Below, in pieces: positions 1 to 9,090 of a stretch of 20,380 nt of DNA; position 1 is the stretch's first letter, and each line of letters opens with the position of its first letter. The stretch is taken from the NCBI RefSeq assembly GCF_000003605.2, contig NW_003123903.1:866408-886787 (forward strand). Direction: 5' to 3'. This DNA comes from Saccoglossus kowalevskii. Its lineage: Eukaryota > Hemichordata > Enteropneusta > Harrimaniidae. Under the pieces are notes generated by a model that saw only the letters and a list, made by a program, of their open reading frames with translations, was not told the DNA's origin and made no database searches. Made by a program: the position numbers and the translations under genes.

Positions 1-65
1 ACAATAAAACAGATTATCTGAACATAGCACTATTTGTAAAAAAAAAACATGAGAGTATACTGTGC

Positions 66-253
66 AACTCAGTGCAAGCCTAGTTGATATGATACTTGTT
101 AAACTCAGTGCTAGCCTAGTTGATATGATACTTGGCAAACTCAGTGCTATCCTAGTTGATATGATACTTGGCAAACTCAGTGCTATCCTAGTTGATATGA
201 TACTTGGCAAACTCAGTGCTAGCCTAGTTGATATGATACTTGGCAAACTCAGT
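66..253. repeat. 36-bp minisatellite, five full copies plus a partial
   Basis: Five consecutive 36-bp units start at 66, 102, 138, 174 and 210, and a sixth breaks off after about 8 bases. Each begins AACTCAGTGC and contains TAGTTGATATGATACTTG. The units differ only at a few sites, such as GCAAG/GCTAG/GCTAT, and the two middle copies are identical, which suggests recent expansion. Because 36 is a multiple of three, the plus strand reads as a 12-residue peptide repeat (LSASLVDMILGK-like) for 68 codons. I take this as a by-product of the unit length, since there is no flanking coding sequence. Confidence 0.95.
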
Positions 254-657
254 ATTGCATTTTATTAGAAGACACTATTAGGGGGTCTCGCGTTTCACTG
301 CATTGATTGTGAAGTAACTGATTGTACACACAGTAACCAGAGAACGCTTCTCATCTCTAAGATTGCTCTCGGCATTGACTGTACTCTGCCGTACATTTGT
401 TATTTTAGTTGATCCCCAACTACAATAGCGTTTAAATTTCTCATTGTAGTAACTATACAATACAGGTGCAGTCTGCGTAAGATTATCTTGACTTTTTCTT
501 TATCGCTTAAAATTGGGATGCAGGGGTATATAATTGTGAGGTTAATCAGCGTGTTTTCTAGTTCATCGTTGTGATTGACTCAGTAGATTATGGTGTGGAC
601 AAACAAGCCAACAAAAAGCAATATATTGACTTTCTGTCTCTGAAAAATACCTGTTTT
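254..657. other. unique AT-rich sequence, no gene seen
   Basis: There are short open frames only, none with codon-like regularity or splice-like borders. No repeat was recognised. Confidence 0.6.
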
Positions 658-1351
658 TAGCTCCGCTGTCTACTATGTGGAGTGGAGCGGAGCTTATCAT
701 ATGAGTGATTGTCCGACGACGTCTGGCATCCGTCGGCGTCCGTGTCAATGTTTTACGTTTTCGACTTCTTCTACAAGTCTGAATGATTTGCTACTTGGTG
801 TATATGTACCTTGGGTAGAACTCTCTTAGATTTGTTCATTTCATGATGATATCTTCAATTCTCTAATTTTGGTGAATATTTTTGTCATTTTTGGTAAAAA
901 GTGATATTTTCAACTTCTTGTTAAAAACCACAAGTCCAATTGCTTTGATATTACATATATAGGTACTACATGTGGACCTCTCTCAGATTTGTTCATTTCA
1001 TAATGATATCTTCAATTCTCTAATTTTGGTGAATATTTTTGTCATTTTTGGTAAAAAGTGATATTTTCGACTTTTTGTTAAAAACCATAAGTCTGATTGC
1101 TTTGCTTTTATATATATAGGTACTACAGGAAGATCTCTCTCAGATTTGTTCATTTGATGATGATATCTTCAATTCTCTAATTTTAATGATTATTTTTGTC
1201 TTTTTTGGTAAAAAGTGATATTTTCGAATTCTTGTTGAAAACAGTCCGATTGCTTTGATACTATACATATTGTTCCTTTTCTAATGATATCTTCAGTTCT
1301 TTAATTGAAATGTACATTGCTAACAGCGGAGCTATCTCAGCCGACAGGCTG
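658..1351. mobile_element. interspersed repeat with inverted ends and tandem core
   Basis: A 12-bp perfect inverted repeat bounds the element: TAGCTCCGCTGT at 658-669 and its complement ACAGCGGAGCTA at 1323-1334. The left end is also a hairpin, AGCTCCGCT at 659-667 pairing with AGCGGAGCT at 686-694. A small stem CAGCC/GGCTG at 1338-1351 follows the right inverted repeat. A CpG-rich lead (CGACGACGTC, CGTCGGCGTCCG, about 713-742) precedes a tandem core. No transposase frame is present, so it would be non-autonomous. The left-end palindrome and CGTCGG lead resemble a repeat common in molluscs, as I recall it. Exact ends and any target-site duplication are unclear. Confidence 0.65.
821..1310. repeat. 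157-bp tandem repeat, about three copies
   Basis: Units start at CTCTCTTAGA (821), CTCTCTCAGA (978) and CTCTCTCAGA (1135), giving an exact 157-bp period. A degenerate fourth start near 1272 has lost about 33 bases. Each copy contains TGATATCTTCAATTCTCTAA and GGTAAAAAGTGATATTTTC. Copies 1 and 2 look closest and copy 3 is more diverged. The tandem core lies inside the element at 658-1351, an architecture reminiscent of the bivalve pearl-type non-autonomous elements, which carry tandem cores of similar length. The resemblance is architectural only. Confidence 0.9.
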
Positions 1352-1691
1352 CTTGTTTCTTTACTTTGTACCATCGTGGAGATGCACTGATTTCTGTATA
1401 CCCTTTTCGCACTAGAAATATTTTTCATATTTTGCAAAGACAACATTTTGCAAAAGTCTGTGACTTCCAGTCATAAGGACCTCAGTGAAATCTTCACTGC
1501 TACAATGATTCATGATAGAATTTTTCACAAATGTCTGTCGAGATCTGAGAGCGTGAGAGAGCCATGTGACTCATTTTTGATGCATTTTTCCCTCTTTCTC
1601 TAAAATCGTTGCATTCATTGTTTCCTGGTAACCTTGTTATTTGCAACTATAATAATGTAGTAAAGACAGTGTCCATATTTGGAGATTTGTT
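1352..1691. other. unique sequence, no gene seen
   Basis: The stretch is AT-rich with no supportable frame. TCTTCACTGCTACAA near 1490 resembles TCTTCACCGCTACAA near 6465, which hints at a degenerate dispersed repeat, but no ends could be defined. Confidence 0.5.
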
Positions 1692-1693
1692 TA

Positions 1694-1830
1694 CTGTAAA
1701 ATACTTTATTTTCGCTTGGAATTAATTTTCACTATTTTCGCTGAAGGGAGGATTTTACATTCAACTTGTCAAAAATCAGTGAAAATAAATTCCATATAAT
1801 TAATTCCAGCTAAAACAAAGAATTTTACAG
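1694..1830. mobile_element. MITE-like inverted-repeat element, TA-flanked
   Basis: The element begins CTGTAAAATACTTTATTTTC and ends with a near complement, AAAGAATTTTACAG. It is flanked by TA at 1692-1693 and 1831-1832. Inverted similarity runs inward about 35 bases (GGAATTAATTTTC against AATTAATTCCAGC). At 137 bp it has no coding capacity. The TA target duplication suits a Tc1/mariner-type mobiliser, though the superfamily is inferred only from the dinucleotide. Related copies lie at 5831-6030 and 11269-11361. Confidence 0.8.
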
Positions 1831-1973
1831 TACTGTATTTTCTCTATCAGTACCAGTAGCACATACTACAGTGCGTCTAATAAGAATAAGTCATTTATTT
1901 TAATGCTCAAGCACAGAATAAATGCAATTTTTGTTTTATGCTCTTCTGAAAAAGGAAATACATTAATATACTA

Positions 1974-2109
1974 CTGTAAACCATGTAATTTTCACTGCCA
2001 GACAATTTCTGAGTTTCAGGATACATGACAACATTTCGTGAAAGTCATGGGACACAGAGAAATTTTCACTGCCAAAAAATTTCACTGACTCGCAAAAATA
2101 TATCTACAG
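1974..2109. mobile_element. diverged MITE-like element with CTGTA ends
   Basis: The stretch starts CTGTAAACCATGTAATTTTC and ends ATATATCTACAG, flanked by TA at 1972-1973 and 2110-2111. Its inverted ends match less well than those at 1694-1830. The interior repeats AATTTTCACTGCCA twice, at about 1988 and 2061. It is probably a related but older or distinct subfamily, sitting 140 bp from the preceding element. Confidence 0.5.
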
Positions 2110-2111
2110 TA

Positions 2112-2655
2112 TAATAAACTCAATTATTCTGTTGGTTATATTCTCGCTAATAGCAAAAGGCACTAAATTAAAACCCAGTGGGTATGCAAATTTAACAATA
2201 GAATTTATCATTTCCTTAACTAAACAATAAATTTAAAACCTAGTGAATATCCTGCCAGCATCAAATCTGTTACATGGAGTATTTCTAAATTTTGTTTTGA
2301 CATGATCAAGAGGTTCCTTATAATTAGTCTTGTTTGATTCTGTTGATGACAAACATCCATAAGTACGTGTAATGAAGCCTGAAGGTTTGAGTAAGTGCTA
2401 GATGATGTGGCTCCTTCTGGACTTTTGGATATATACCCATCTGTATGTATTCAGGAAAAGTAGGTTTATCGAATGATAATGTTTACAAAATGATACCTTT
2501 ATGAGGTTCACAACCTGACTAGATTTGGCTTAACGATCAAGCAATAACGTTTGTGTGTACTATTTCCATTCCTCTTGTGGTATTACAGTGTGCTCTCTGT
2601 ATGCGTACATCATCGTCATGCAGTAAAACCTCTAATGAGCAGTAGTCCAAATTGA
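2112..2655. other. unique sequence, no gene seen
   Basis: No defensible frame or repeat. A donor-like GAGTAAGT occurs near 2390 without a convincing exon before it. Confidence 0.5.
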
Positions 2656-2670
2656 CGCCAAGACAGATTT

Positions 2671-2718
2671 ATGATTGAAATCTCTCCAGAATGCGTAAAG
2701 AAAATGCTTCCAGCACCG
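2671..2718 (+). CDS. candidate short exon ending at a possible splice donor
   Basis: The frame from the ATG at 2671 reads MIEISPECVKKMLPAP and runs into CCG|GTATGA, a plausible donor at 2719. The same frame is open upstream only to a TGA near 2653, and there is no pyrimidine-rich acceptor just ahead, so the 5' border is unknown. The residues look protein-like, with mixed charge and no low complexity, but 16 codons is too short to prove anything. The frame ends in phase 0, matching the phase-0 frame at 3478. I do not recognise a family. Confidence 0.15.
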
Positions 2719-3184
2719 GTATGACCTGGCATCGTAACATGGTATATTGCAAAGCATATATCATCTCACGTTCTAAGTCTGTCAGGGAGTCTACCCCCCA
2801 GTGAATGAAGGGAGTAATTAATTAGGCTTCATACCGATACTTTCTATATATAGCTTTGTCGTCTAGCTTTTCATAATCCTATATTATTTCACGTAACCTT
2901 GTACATGGATTAATAATTGTAAACCTAAAGTCAAATTCCTTAATTGTCTTTTAATTTTGCTATTTTTGTTTCCCTTTTTTTTACAAGGTTTGATGTAGAA
3001 ATGGTTTTACACTTTTGAAGTATTTTTGTTGAATGCTTAATAATAAAATAATGAAATAATAATTATATTTTAAGTTAAGATTAATTTCAACATTATATCC
3101 ATGTCAAGGTATGCTGATGACAATTAATAGTTGTCTTCCTTATGTCAGTATAATATTAATGTTTTTTTTTGTTGGAATTTATAG

Positions 3185-3248
3185 GCAATCCCTTAAAAAG
3201 GGGGAGCCAGTTGAGACTATATTTGATATAAACAGGATTTTAAGCTAA
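3185..3248 (+). CDS. candidate terminal exon behind a pyrimidine-tract acceptor
   Basis: A run of nine T, then GTTGGAATTTATAG, forms an acceptor at 3183-3184. After one base completing a split codon, the frame reads QSLKKGEPVETIFDINRILS and stops at 3246-3248. The composition is protein-like and has no repeats. The same frame is also open upstream of the acceptor from an ATG near 3160, so the acceptor is not required to explain it. There is no usable GT donor, so it could only be a last exon. The family is not recognised; chance is a serious alternative for 20 codons. Confidence 0.2.
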
Positions 3249-3310
3249 TACTAGGTTGAAGCCAAGCAAAAAAGACACGCACCATTTGGAGATTTACTTG
3301 TCTATTTCAG

Positions 3311-3341
3311 GCGCTCCGTTTTAAAATGGTATTAAGGCGAT
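3311..3341 (+). CDS. candidate 31-nt micro-exon between strong splice signals
   Basis: The acceptor TTACTTGTCTATTTCAG precedes 3311, and the donor GAT|GTAAGT follows 3341. Both sit close to the metazoan consensus. Only one frame is open, reading ALRFKMVLRR with one base left over. That leftover base puts it out of phase with the open frame at 3478, so the two cannot both be coding in one transcript as read. It may be non-coding, alternative, or a chance pairing of good sites. Confidence 0.15.
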
Positions 3342-3477
3342 GTAAGTCTGTTTGAATTGTATATTAGGATTGTATTGACAGGATACTATTGTCTGCGCTG
3401 TTACTCAGCTGGGCTGTGTTGATCACTAAATCTCCCTTAAAATCAATGCTTTATTGTTTTTTTTTGTTTTTCACTAG

Positions 3478-3561
3478 GTACAAGGTACTGTGAGATTACC
3501 TCCATCTAATCCTTATACTGACAGTGTTGTTGCTAAAGTTGAAAGGTTAAATCGTAATTGA
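3478..3561 (+). CDS. candidate 3'-terminal coding exon
   Basis: A long pyrimidine tract (ATTG, nine T, GTTTTTCACTAG) forms the best acceptor in the window, with AG at 3476-3477. A branch-point-like CACTAAA lies about 50 bases upstream. Read in phase 0, the following sequence is open for 27 codons, containing LPPSNPYTDSVVAKVERLN, and ends at TGA 3559-3561; the other two frames stop after 4 and 10 codons. The peptide has no low-complexity bias. If real, it is the C-terminal end of an unidentified protein whose other exons lie upstream, possibly outside the window. No close polyadenylation signal follows: ATTAAA occurs near 4034 and AATAAA near 4395. I do not recognise the family. Confidence 0.3.
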   Translation, partial: VQGTVRLPPSNPYTDSVVAKVERLNRN

Positions 3562-3600
3562 TCATGACTAGTGTGAAATGTATTACATTGAGGGCGCTTC

Positions 3601-3678
3601 ATGTTCTTGGCACCACAATGAGGCTTGAAGGCCTGGAAGGCATTGCTTTATGTTTTTGGCGTCAGAATGAGGCTTGAA
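3601..3678. repeat. imperfect 29-bp direct repeat
   Basis: Segments at 3601-3629 and 3650-3678 share ATGTT-TTGGC and AATGAGGCTTGAA, with 25 of 29 positions matching by eye. The copies are 49 bases apart. This is a short local duplication of no known function, just downstream of the candidate exon at 3478. Confidence 0.7.
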
Positions 3679-4094
3679 ATCAAAATATTGCATTATAACC
3701 TTTATGTGGTGAAGTCATTGTAAAAGTAAATGGGTTTGACAGAATTATGGTTAAAACCACTATGATTCAATTGCTGTAAAATCTGTATTAGAAGCTGTGA
3801 CTATTAAAATCGTTTATTCTAACAGAGGGAATGTGGCTTCTATTTTTAGTTCTCAATTGTTCAGAAAGAATAGGTGTGACTTCTATTATGGATTTGGCTT
3901 TTAATACAAATTTTACAGTAGGTATTGTGCACTATACCAAAATTTTATATAATTGTATATTCTAACCTAGATTTTTGAGAAAAGTATTCACAAAATTTTA
4001 ATATGTATCTTCTAGTCTCGCTTTGATTTAAAATTAAATAGCTCCCTCAACTTATTTGCATGAGACATAGAAAAGAAATGGATACAAGATAGAT
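3679..4094. other. unique sequence, no gene seen
   Basis: AT-rich, with no frame or repeat that I can support. Confidence 0.5.
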
Positions 4095-4096
4095 TA

Positions 4097-4312
4097 CTGT
4101 AAAACGTGTCTTTTTCGCGAGCATGTCTTTCTCGCGAATTTAGCGAGAACTAATTCAAGATTTCGCTAATGACTTTATTATAAATTCAAAATGGCCGCCA
4201 AACAAAGAAATTAACAATGACAAGAGAGATTCGCTAAATCAACATTTCGCTATTACGTCATTTTACCACAATTCGCTAAAATTGTATGCCGCTTTTTCAA
4301 CATGTTTTACAG
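4097..4312. mobile_element. 216-bp MITE-like element with near-perfect inverted ends
   Basis: The left end CTGTAAAACGTGT and right end ACATGTTTTACAG are complements with one mismatch. They are flanked by TA at 4095-4096 and 4313-4314. The interior is richer in CpG than its surroundings (TTCGCGAGC, CTCGCGAATTTAGCGAG) and carries repeated TTCGCTAA motifs in both orientations. There is no coding capacity. It shares the CTGTAAAA tip with the elements at 1694, 5831 and 11269 but has a different interior, so it is probably a separate subfamily mobilised by the same kind of enzyme. Confidence 0.75.
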
Positions 4313-4714
4313 TATATCCATTTGGTCAAGATTCACAAAGAAATTATCAAAAAATATATGAAAGTTGGCAGTAAAAATTGTAAAAAGTGTGAAAATAAAT
4401 TAATAAATATTCTTAACCAAAGAAAAAAAATGTCTTTTTAGTTGAACTGTATGAAACTGCATTCTAATATTCAACAAACATGCAGCAAACAGATAGCGCC
4501 ACACTGAAATATTTTTAATATTGTCATTTTCTTTATTTTTATTTGATATGTCATCTTACAAGGATGAACAAAATGAATTAAAAATATGGGGTCACCATAC
4601 TCTGAGAAAATTGATTAATAAAGTGAAAAGAGCTTGTTTTGTCAAATTTAAGGCATTTTAACATGTGAATGTTTCCTATGGCAAGGATATATCTCAATAT
4701 CTCAAAATGTTGCT
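4313..4714. other. unique AT-rich sequence, no gene seen
   Basis: A minus-strand open frame spans part of this stretch and the CpG-rich block that follows. It mixes two sequence types and shows no domain, so I do not call it. Confidence 0.5.
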
Positions 4715-5012
4715 TATAGCCCCGCCACACCATAACGTTTTGGTCAGCGTTCTCTGAACGTTCCAATCGTCCAATTTCCAAGCGTTCTGGAACGAGGTAG
4801 ACACATCCAGCGTTAACGCACGAGGAGCGTGTAATGAGCGACCAAGTAAGATACCCCTGGAAATCATTGACGTGTGCTAACGTGTCACTAGCGCGTGTCA
4901 AGCGACTTTTAAACGTTAAGTGAGCGTGTTGAGCGTGTATCTAACTTTAGATCGTTAATTTGACATTAGTCGCACGCTTTATGTGCGCTAGGGGTACGTT
5001 CAGCGTTGACAG
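4715..5012. repeat. CpG-dense block of degenerate AGCGTT/GAGCGTGT words
   Basis: Starting near GCCCCGCCACACC and ending near GTTCAGCGTTGACAGG, the block contains about 26 CpG in under 300 bases by eye, against only a few per 300 bases on either side. Short words recur: CAGCGTT near 4744, 4810 and 4999; GAGCGTGT near 4825, 4922 and 4931; AACGTT near 4758 and 4912. Borders are abrupt. It is probably a dispersed repeat or its remnant; I could not find inverted ends. A CpG island promoter is possible but less likely, as no exon follows. Confidence 0.6.
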
Positions 5013-5703
5013 GACAATATTTTCAGTGGCTTTTTAACAAGGAAATGTGTTTTCATTGTGGTTTATGGAAACCACAGCTACAATGGCATTATATTCATCT
5101 AATTTTACTGTGTTTCTCAAAGACAATGATTGATTGTGAACCACAAAAATTCACATACTGTTGACTAATATTAAACAATTAATTATAGACAGATTTTGAC
5201 ACAAAATTTTGTATATGCTCTAAAATATGCGTACAAAACTATCATTCTAGCTTAAAATGCATTTATCAGAGAAAACTGTTAAAAGGATATATACCCACAG
5301 GTTTTCTTTTTTAATGTGATATCATATCATAACAATTAAGTTATGAAATTCATATATAATGAGAGACTGATTGATATTTCACACAAACGAGTACTGTTGC
5401 CCAAAATATTTTCAATAACTTTTACCAGTGACACGTTATCTTATTAGTACGCATTTTGCTATTTGTAGGCACGCATTTTGGAATGCAATAAAATTGCTAG
5501 TATAGAACCATAGTCTGATAGAACGCACTCCAGTCAAGGTACTAGTGATGTAAACCTCATCCTTAATTGAAGTGTTTTGCAATATACCCAAAATGTTTTG
5601 CTTATCTGTTTTTCTAAGTTTCATTGATCATTATTAGGTTTCAAAAAATGCTGAAATAATTTCATATATAATATATAATTATTTCTAAGGATGCAATAAA
5701 TTC

Positions 5704-5734
<31 letters not shown>

Positions 5735-5828
5735 AAACAGGTGAAGTAAACAACAACAGCAAACTGGCTTTAAAATGTATCCAGACGTCTCCATCTATTG
5801 CCAATTCCCTCTGTTCATACTGAGAGAA
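5013..5828. other. unique AT-rich sequence with an (ATT)n microsatellite
   Basis: No gene is seen. A perfect ATT trinucleotide run of about nine units occupies 5704-5729 and passes into TATATATA. Confidence 0.7.
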
Positions 5829-5830
5829 TA

Positions 5831-6030
5831 CTGTAAAATACTTTATTTTAGCTGGAATTAATTTTCGCTCAAAAGACTTTTTGGGTGTTTTGTATGGAAT
5901 TTATTTTCACTGATTTTTGACTGAGTTGAATGTAAAATATAGGAAAAAAAGTATATTCGCTGGATTTTATTTTCACTGAATCATTCTTTCAGCGACAATT
6001 GATTTCAAGTGAAAATAAAGTATTTGGCAG
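5831..6030. mobile_element. 200-bp MITE-like element, same family as 1694-1830
   Basis: The left end CTGTAAAATACTTTATTTTA and the right end AAAATAAAGTATTTGGCAG are inverted over about 20 bases. TA flanks the element at 5829-5830 and 6031-6032. The interior repeats TTTATTTTCACTGA in both halves and is about 60 bp longer than the copy at 1694. No coding capacity. Confidence 0.8.
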
Positions 6031-6255
6031 TACTCAAAATTTAGGTATAAAAGTCATCAATATAAAAAGAAAATTTCCACACATCTTGATTGATTGGTGT
6101 CAGAAATAAGTAACACCAACTTTACTTGTTTAGCAATGCCAAATTAGTCCACATCACGAAGGATTATATACAAGCATATTTATTTTGCATTGTACTAACT
6201 GAATCAGATTAAGAGAGTACGAGGCTTATCTCAGCTAATTTGGATTTTGCGAGCT

Positions 6256-6313
6256 GTCACAGCATATCCTTGCGTCAGCGACCCGTCACAGCATATCCTT
6301 GCGTCAGCGACCC
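6256..6313. repeat. perfect 29-bp tandem duplication
   Basis: Two adjacent identical 29-bp copies, 6256-6284 and 6285-6313, begin GTCACAGCATATCC and end GTCAGCGACCC. The lack of any difference indicates a recent duplication or an assembly effect. The unit is more GC-rich than its surroundings. Confidence 0.95.
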
Positions 6314-8985
6314 ACATAAATTGTATTTGCTGATTTTTTGTTGACAACTAGTTTTATGTGTAATTTGACTGGTTCAAACCGTAGCCGAAAAATATTTTTT
6401 TTGAAAATGCAGCGAAAATATCTAAATGAAAGCACTGGTGAAATTGGTTTTCATATCGTGAAAAATCTTCACCGCTACAAAAGTTAAATTCAATATAATC
6501 ACGAAATTTAATTTCAGCTGCTAAAATATCACTTTATAATAAAGCAGTAGAGCTCAAGTTGCAATGACTTTCGCAGAATTCTTTCTCATGAACACTATTA
6601 AACCATCAAATAGTGACAATTCCTTGCATTTAGATGATATGCTCAGACTCGATCCTTCAACCAATCATCTGCGTGCAGTTTTTAAGGCGGATTGCAAAGA
6701 AACAAGCTTAAGGATTGCAGATTGAAGTACAAAACGAACTATAGGCACAGCGTTATTTGGTAATTGCCTGCCTTATTCTGATTTATCAGAAACTTTTAAG
6801 GAATTAGAGAAAAGGTGTCCCAAACAATGATACTTTATATCAGATTGGGTTTTATTGTTCTTTGTGTAAAGGTCTATATTTTATATAGCGACCTTGGGCG
6901 TTGTCTAACCATTGTTGTTGAATCGCGTACTTGAAAATGCTGAGAGATTTAAATTTTTGTTACTAATCAATAAATTGACAAGCTTTGTGATGAGACCAGC
7001 ACTTGAACATCACCATCTTGTGGTATCTATGGCAACCTGTTATATGGCAAATAACGTCAGTGAAAGTTTTGATCATCAGGACGCAATTGTTAGTATTTCC
7101 ACGTCCATTTCCTCTCATTACTGGATGCTGAAAGTTTTTCTTCGTCTTGTCACCGTGGATCAATGCCAGTCATTCGTGACTCGTCACCATTACCCCATCA
7201 AATCGGAGGCGTTGATGAAAATGCATTCTTCAGAAAAGTGCAAGGTGTAGGATTCGCTTAATTTCAGGGGAGTTCGCGGTAATAACCTGATGAATTCATG
7301 GGATATTATTAATATGCCTGTCGAACAAATGGAAGGAAGCTATCAGGGAGCTGTCGCTCTTACTTGACATTTTAACTTGTCATTTTATTGGCCTTCAATG
7401 GGAGCGATGTGTGCGAAACCATTGTTACTCTCAAAGGTGTGAAGCATTATTCTCTTTCACTGTTTCCCCTCACAAATTGTGAAATATTTAAATTGTGGTT
7501 TTATATACAGTTATGAACATATTACGGTTAAATGTTATAGGGTACTGGATGAATGTCTGAATAAAGATTCTAGGCTAGAGGTGCGATATTAAACCCCTGA
7601 TTGATTTATAGCGGCATTACAGCGAAGCGAACTGACAAAGCCTTTAGAAATTGTTAGTGCCGAAATGATTGACGCACAGTCATTAGAATGTAATCTGGTA
7701 ATCATCATGCGCAGTTTATACTGCGTACACTAGGATGTGAGTGAAACTGGATTGGAATACATCCATTTTACAAACTTGTGATGATGCTATGTTCCGTGCT
7801 CAAGAATGAAATCTGTCGTATTTAATTGTGATCAATAATTGTGGTGAAAATGTCTGTCATCGTCACTATCACTGTTGCTGTCAATAATTTTGTTTACGGT
7901 TACAATAAAAAAAGGTTAATAGAAGCACATAATTGCGTGATGCTTGGGTGATTAATTTTAATATTGAACTCGATGTTGTCAACGATGAATTTAATGTAGT
8001 TTTTTTGGTCAGTTGTACTGTGCATTTCTTTTATTTAAAGTAAGATTAAATTCGCTTGAATTTGTATATGAGAAAATGTAGTATTGAACCCTGGGATATT
8101 CTTGAGGCAAGGATTCTCAATAATTTCCTTAAATTTCACTCATGTGAATTCGCCTCATCCTTTTAGATGTCAAAGTCAAATTTATTTCACAAATCAAAGC
8201 TGCATAATTTATTCAAGATTTTATAAAACCAATATTTGTAGTTTATAAAAAATTATGTTTATTACGTCCAAAATTAACAAAAGAAATTTCAGAAAAATTT
8301 AATAATAAGAATAAATAATATAATAATGAAATAATCAATAAAATGTTGCAGAAAAATCTGGAAAATTTCTTGCGGTTAAAGTGTAAAGTTGATGGTATAT
8401 TTGATAGTTTAGGAAAGTGTATTTATAAGAGTCATCTTTAATACAGCTTTAATTTTTGCATGTATTTCAATGTCGACTTTTGTTACCTTTCTCAAAATAA
8501 ATTATTTTTTTTTCCTAAAAAAGTTATATAAATCTGTAGGCAATGGAAAATATTTTCAATTTGTCCAAAATCAGCAAACAAATTATAGAAAAATACAGTA
8601 AAATGAAAAAAATGTTGGTGCTGCACTTCAGATTATAAAAGATGACATCTCAAGAATGCAAGTGAATAACTTGAGTTGACTTGGGACGTCTAAAACAACA
8701 ACTGACACAGAATTGTCGGGTAGTTGGCGGAGAAAAATACATTGTACTAGAATAACTGAAAAGCTGATTGCTCTAGAGAAATGTGCAGTATCAGACAGGC
8801 AATCTTGACTGACAGAGCTGAAAATATTGAGATGCAATAGCAGTCACTACTGTATATCATTTGTATTCTGGCGTAGTCAGAATACTAGTCAGTACACTGC
8901 TGATGTATGAGTGACAAGGGAGGTGAGACAGAGTACAAGCTGACGTGAAGTCTCTGAGGATTTACGAATTTACAATCAAGTCACC
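6314..8985. other. long AT-rich stretch without a supportable gene
   Basis: The short frames here, at 6564-6725 and 6912-7250 on the plus strand and 8628-8837 on the minus strand, lack convincing splice borders or motifs. A GAAAATGCAGCGAAAATAT segment at 6400-6540 echoes the MITE interiors but has no definable ends. AATAAAAAAAG near 7905 resembles an A-rich tail of an old retroposed copy, without a recognisable body. Confidence 0.5.
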
Positions 8986-9090
8986 ATGCACGCGTGGTGT
9001 ATAATGCGTTATCTCGCTCTCGTAGTCTATATGGTGCTGCTGCAGATAAGAAACAATTTATTGTATAAAGACTCTGAACTCGATTTGTAG
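8986..9090 (+). CDS. candidate 34-codon frame with signal-peptide-like start
   Basis: The ATG at 8986 sits in a good metazoan start context (AGTCACCATGC, A at -3). The frame begins MHAWCIMRYLALVVYMVLLQ, a basic residue followed by a hydrophobic core of about 11 residues, and continues for 14 more residues, mostly polar and charged, to TAG at 9088-9090. This is the pattern of a signal peptide or membrane anchor. The flanks at about 8870-9180 are richer in CpG than the neighbouring DNA. It could be a short secreted peptide or a first exon spliced before the stop, though no strong donor is visible. Chance is quite possible at this length. The family is not recognised. Confidence 0.2.
   Translation: MHAWCIMRYLALVVYMVLLQIRNNLLYKDSELDL

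Noticed and set aside
62-268. 68-codon frame with an LSASLVDMILGK repeat
   Set aside because: It follows from a 36-bp minisatellite whose period is a multiple of three. Copies differ freely at residue-changing sites, and the frame ends just beyond the array.
563-748. Minus-strand frame beginning MTRTPTDARRRR
   Set aside because: The arginine-rich start is the reverse reading of the CGTCGG-type lead of the interspersed element at 658-1351.
4578-4901. 107-codon minus-strand frame
   Set aside because: Its N-terminal half comes from the CpG-dense repeat block and its C-terminal half from unrelated AT-rich DNA, so it is a composite chance frame.
6371-6380. GGTTCAAACC resembling a tRNA T-arm
   Set aside because: The surrounding sequence cannot form acceptor, D or anticodon arms.
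6564-6725. 53-codon frame beginning MTFAEFFLMNTIKPSN
   Set aside because: Its composition is protein-like, but there is no good start context, no splice border and no recognised motif. It was left out for lack of support.
6912-7250. 112-codon plus-strand frame and the minus-strand frame overlapping it
   Set aside because: The plus frame starts with TTG, has no recognisable domain and lacks splice signals at its borders. Two opposite frames over the same DNA suggest chance.
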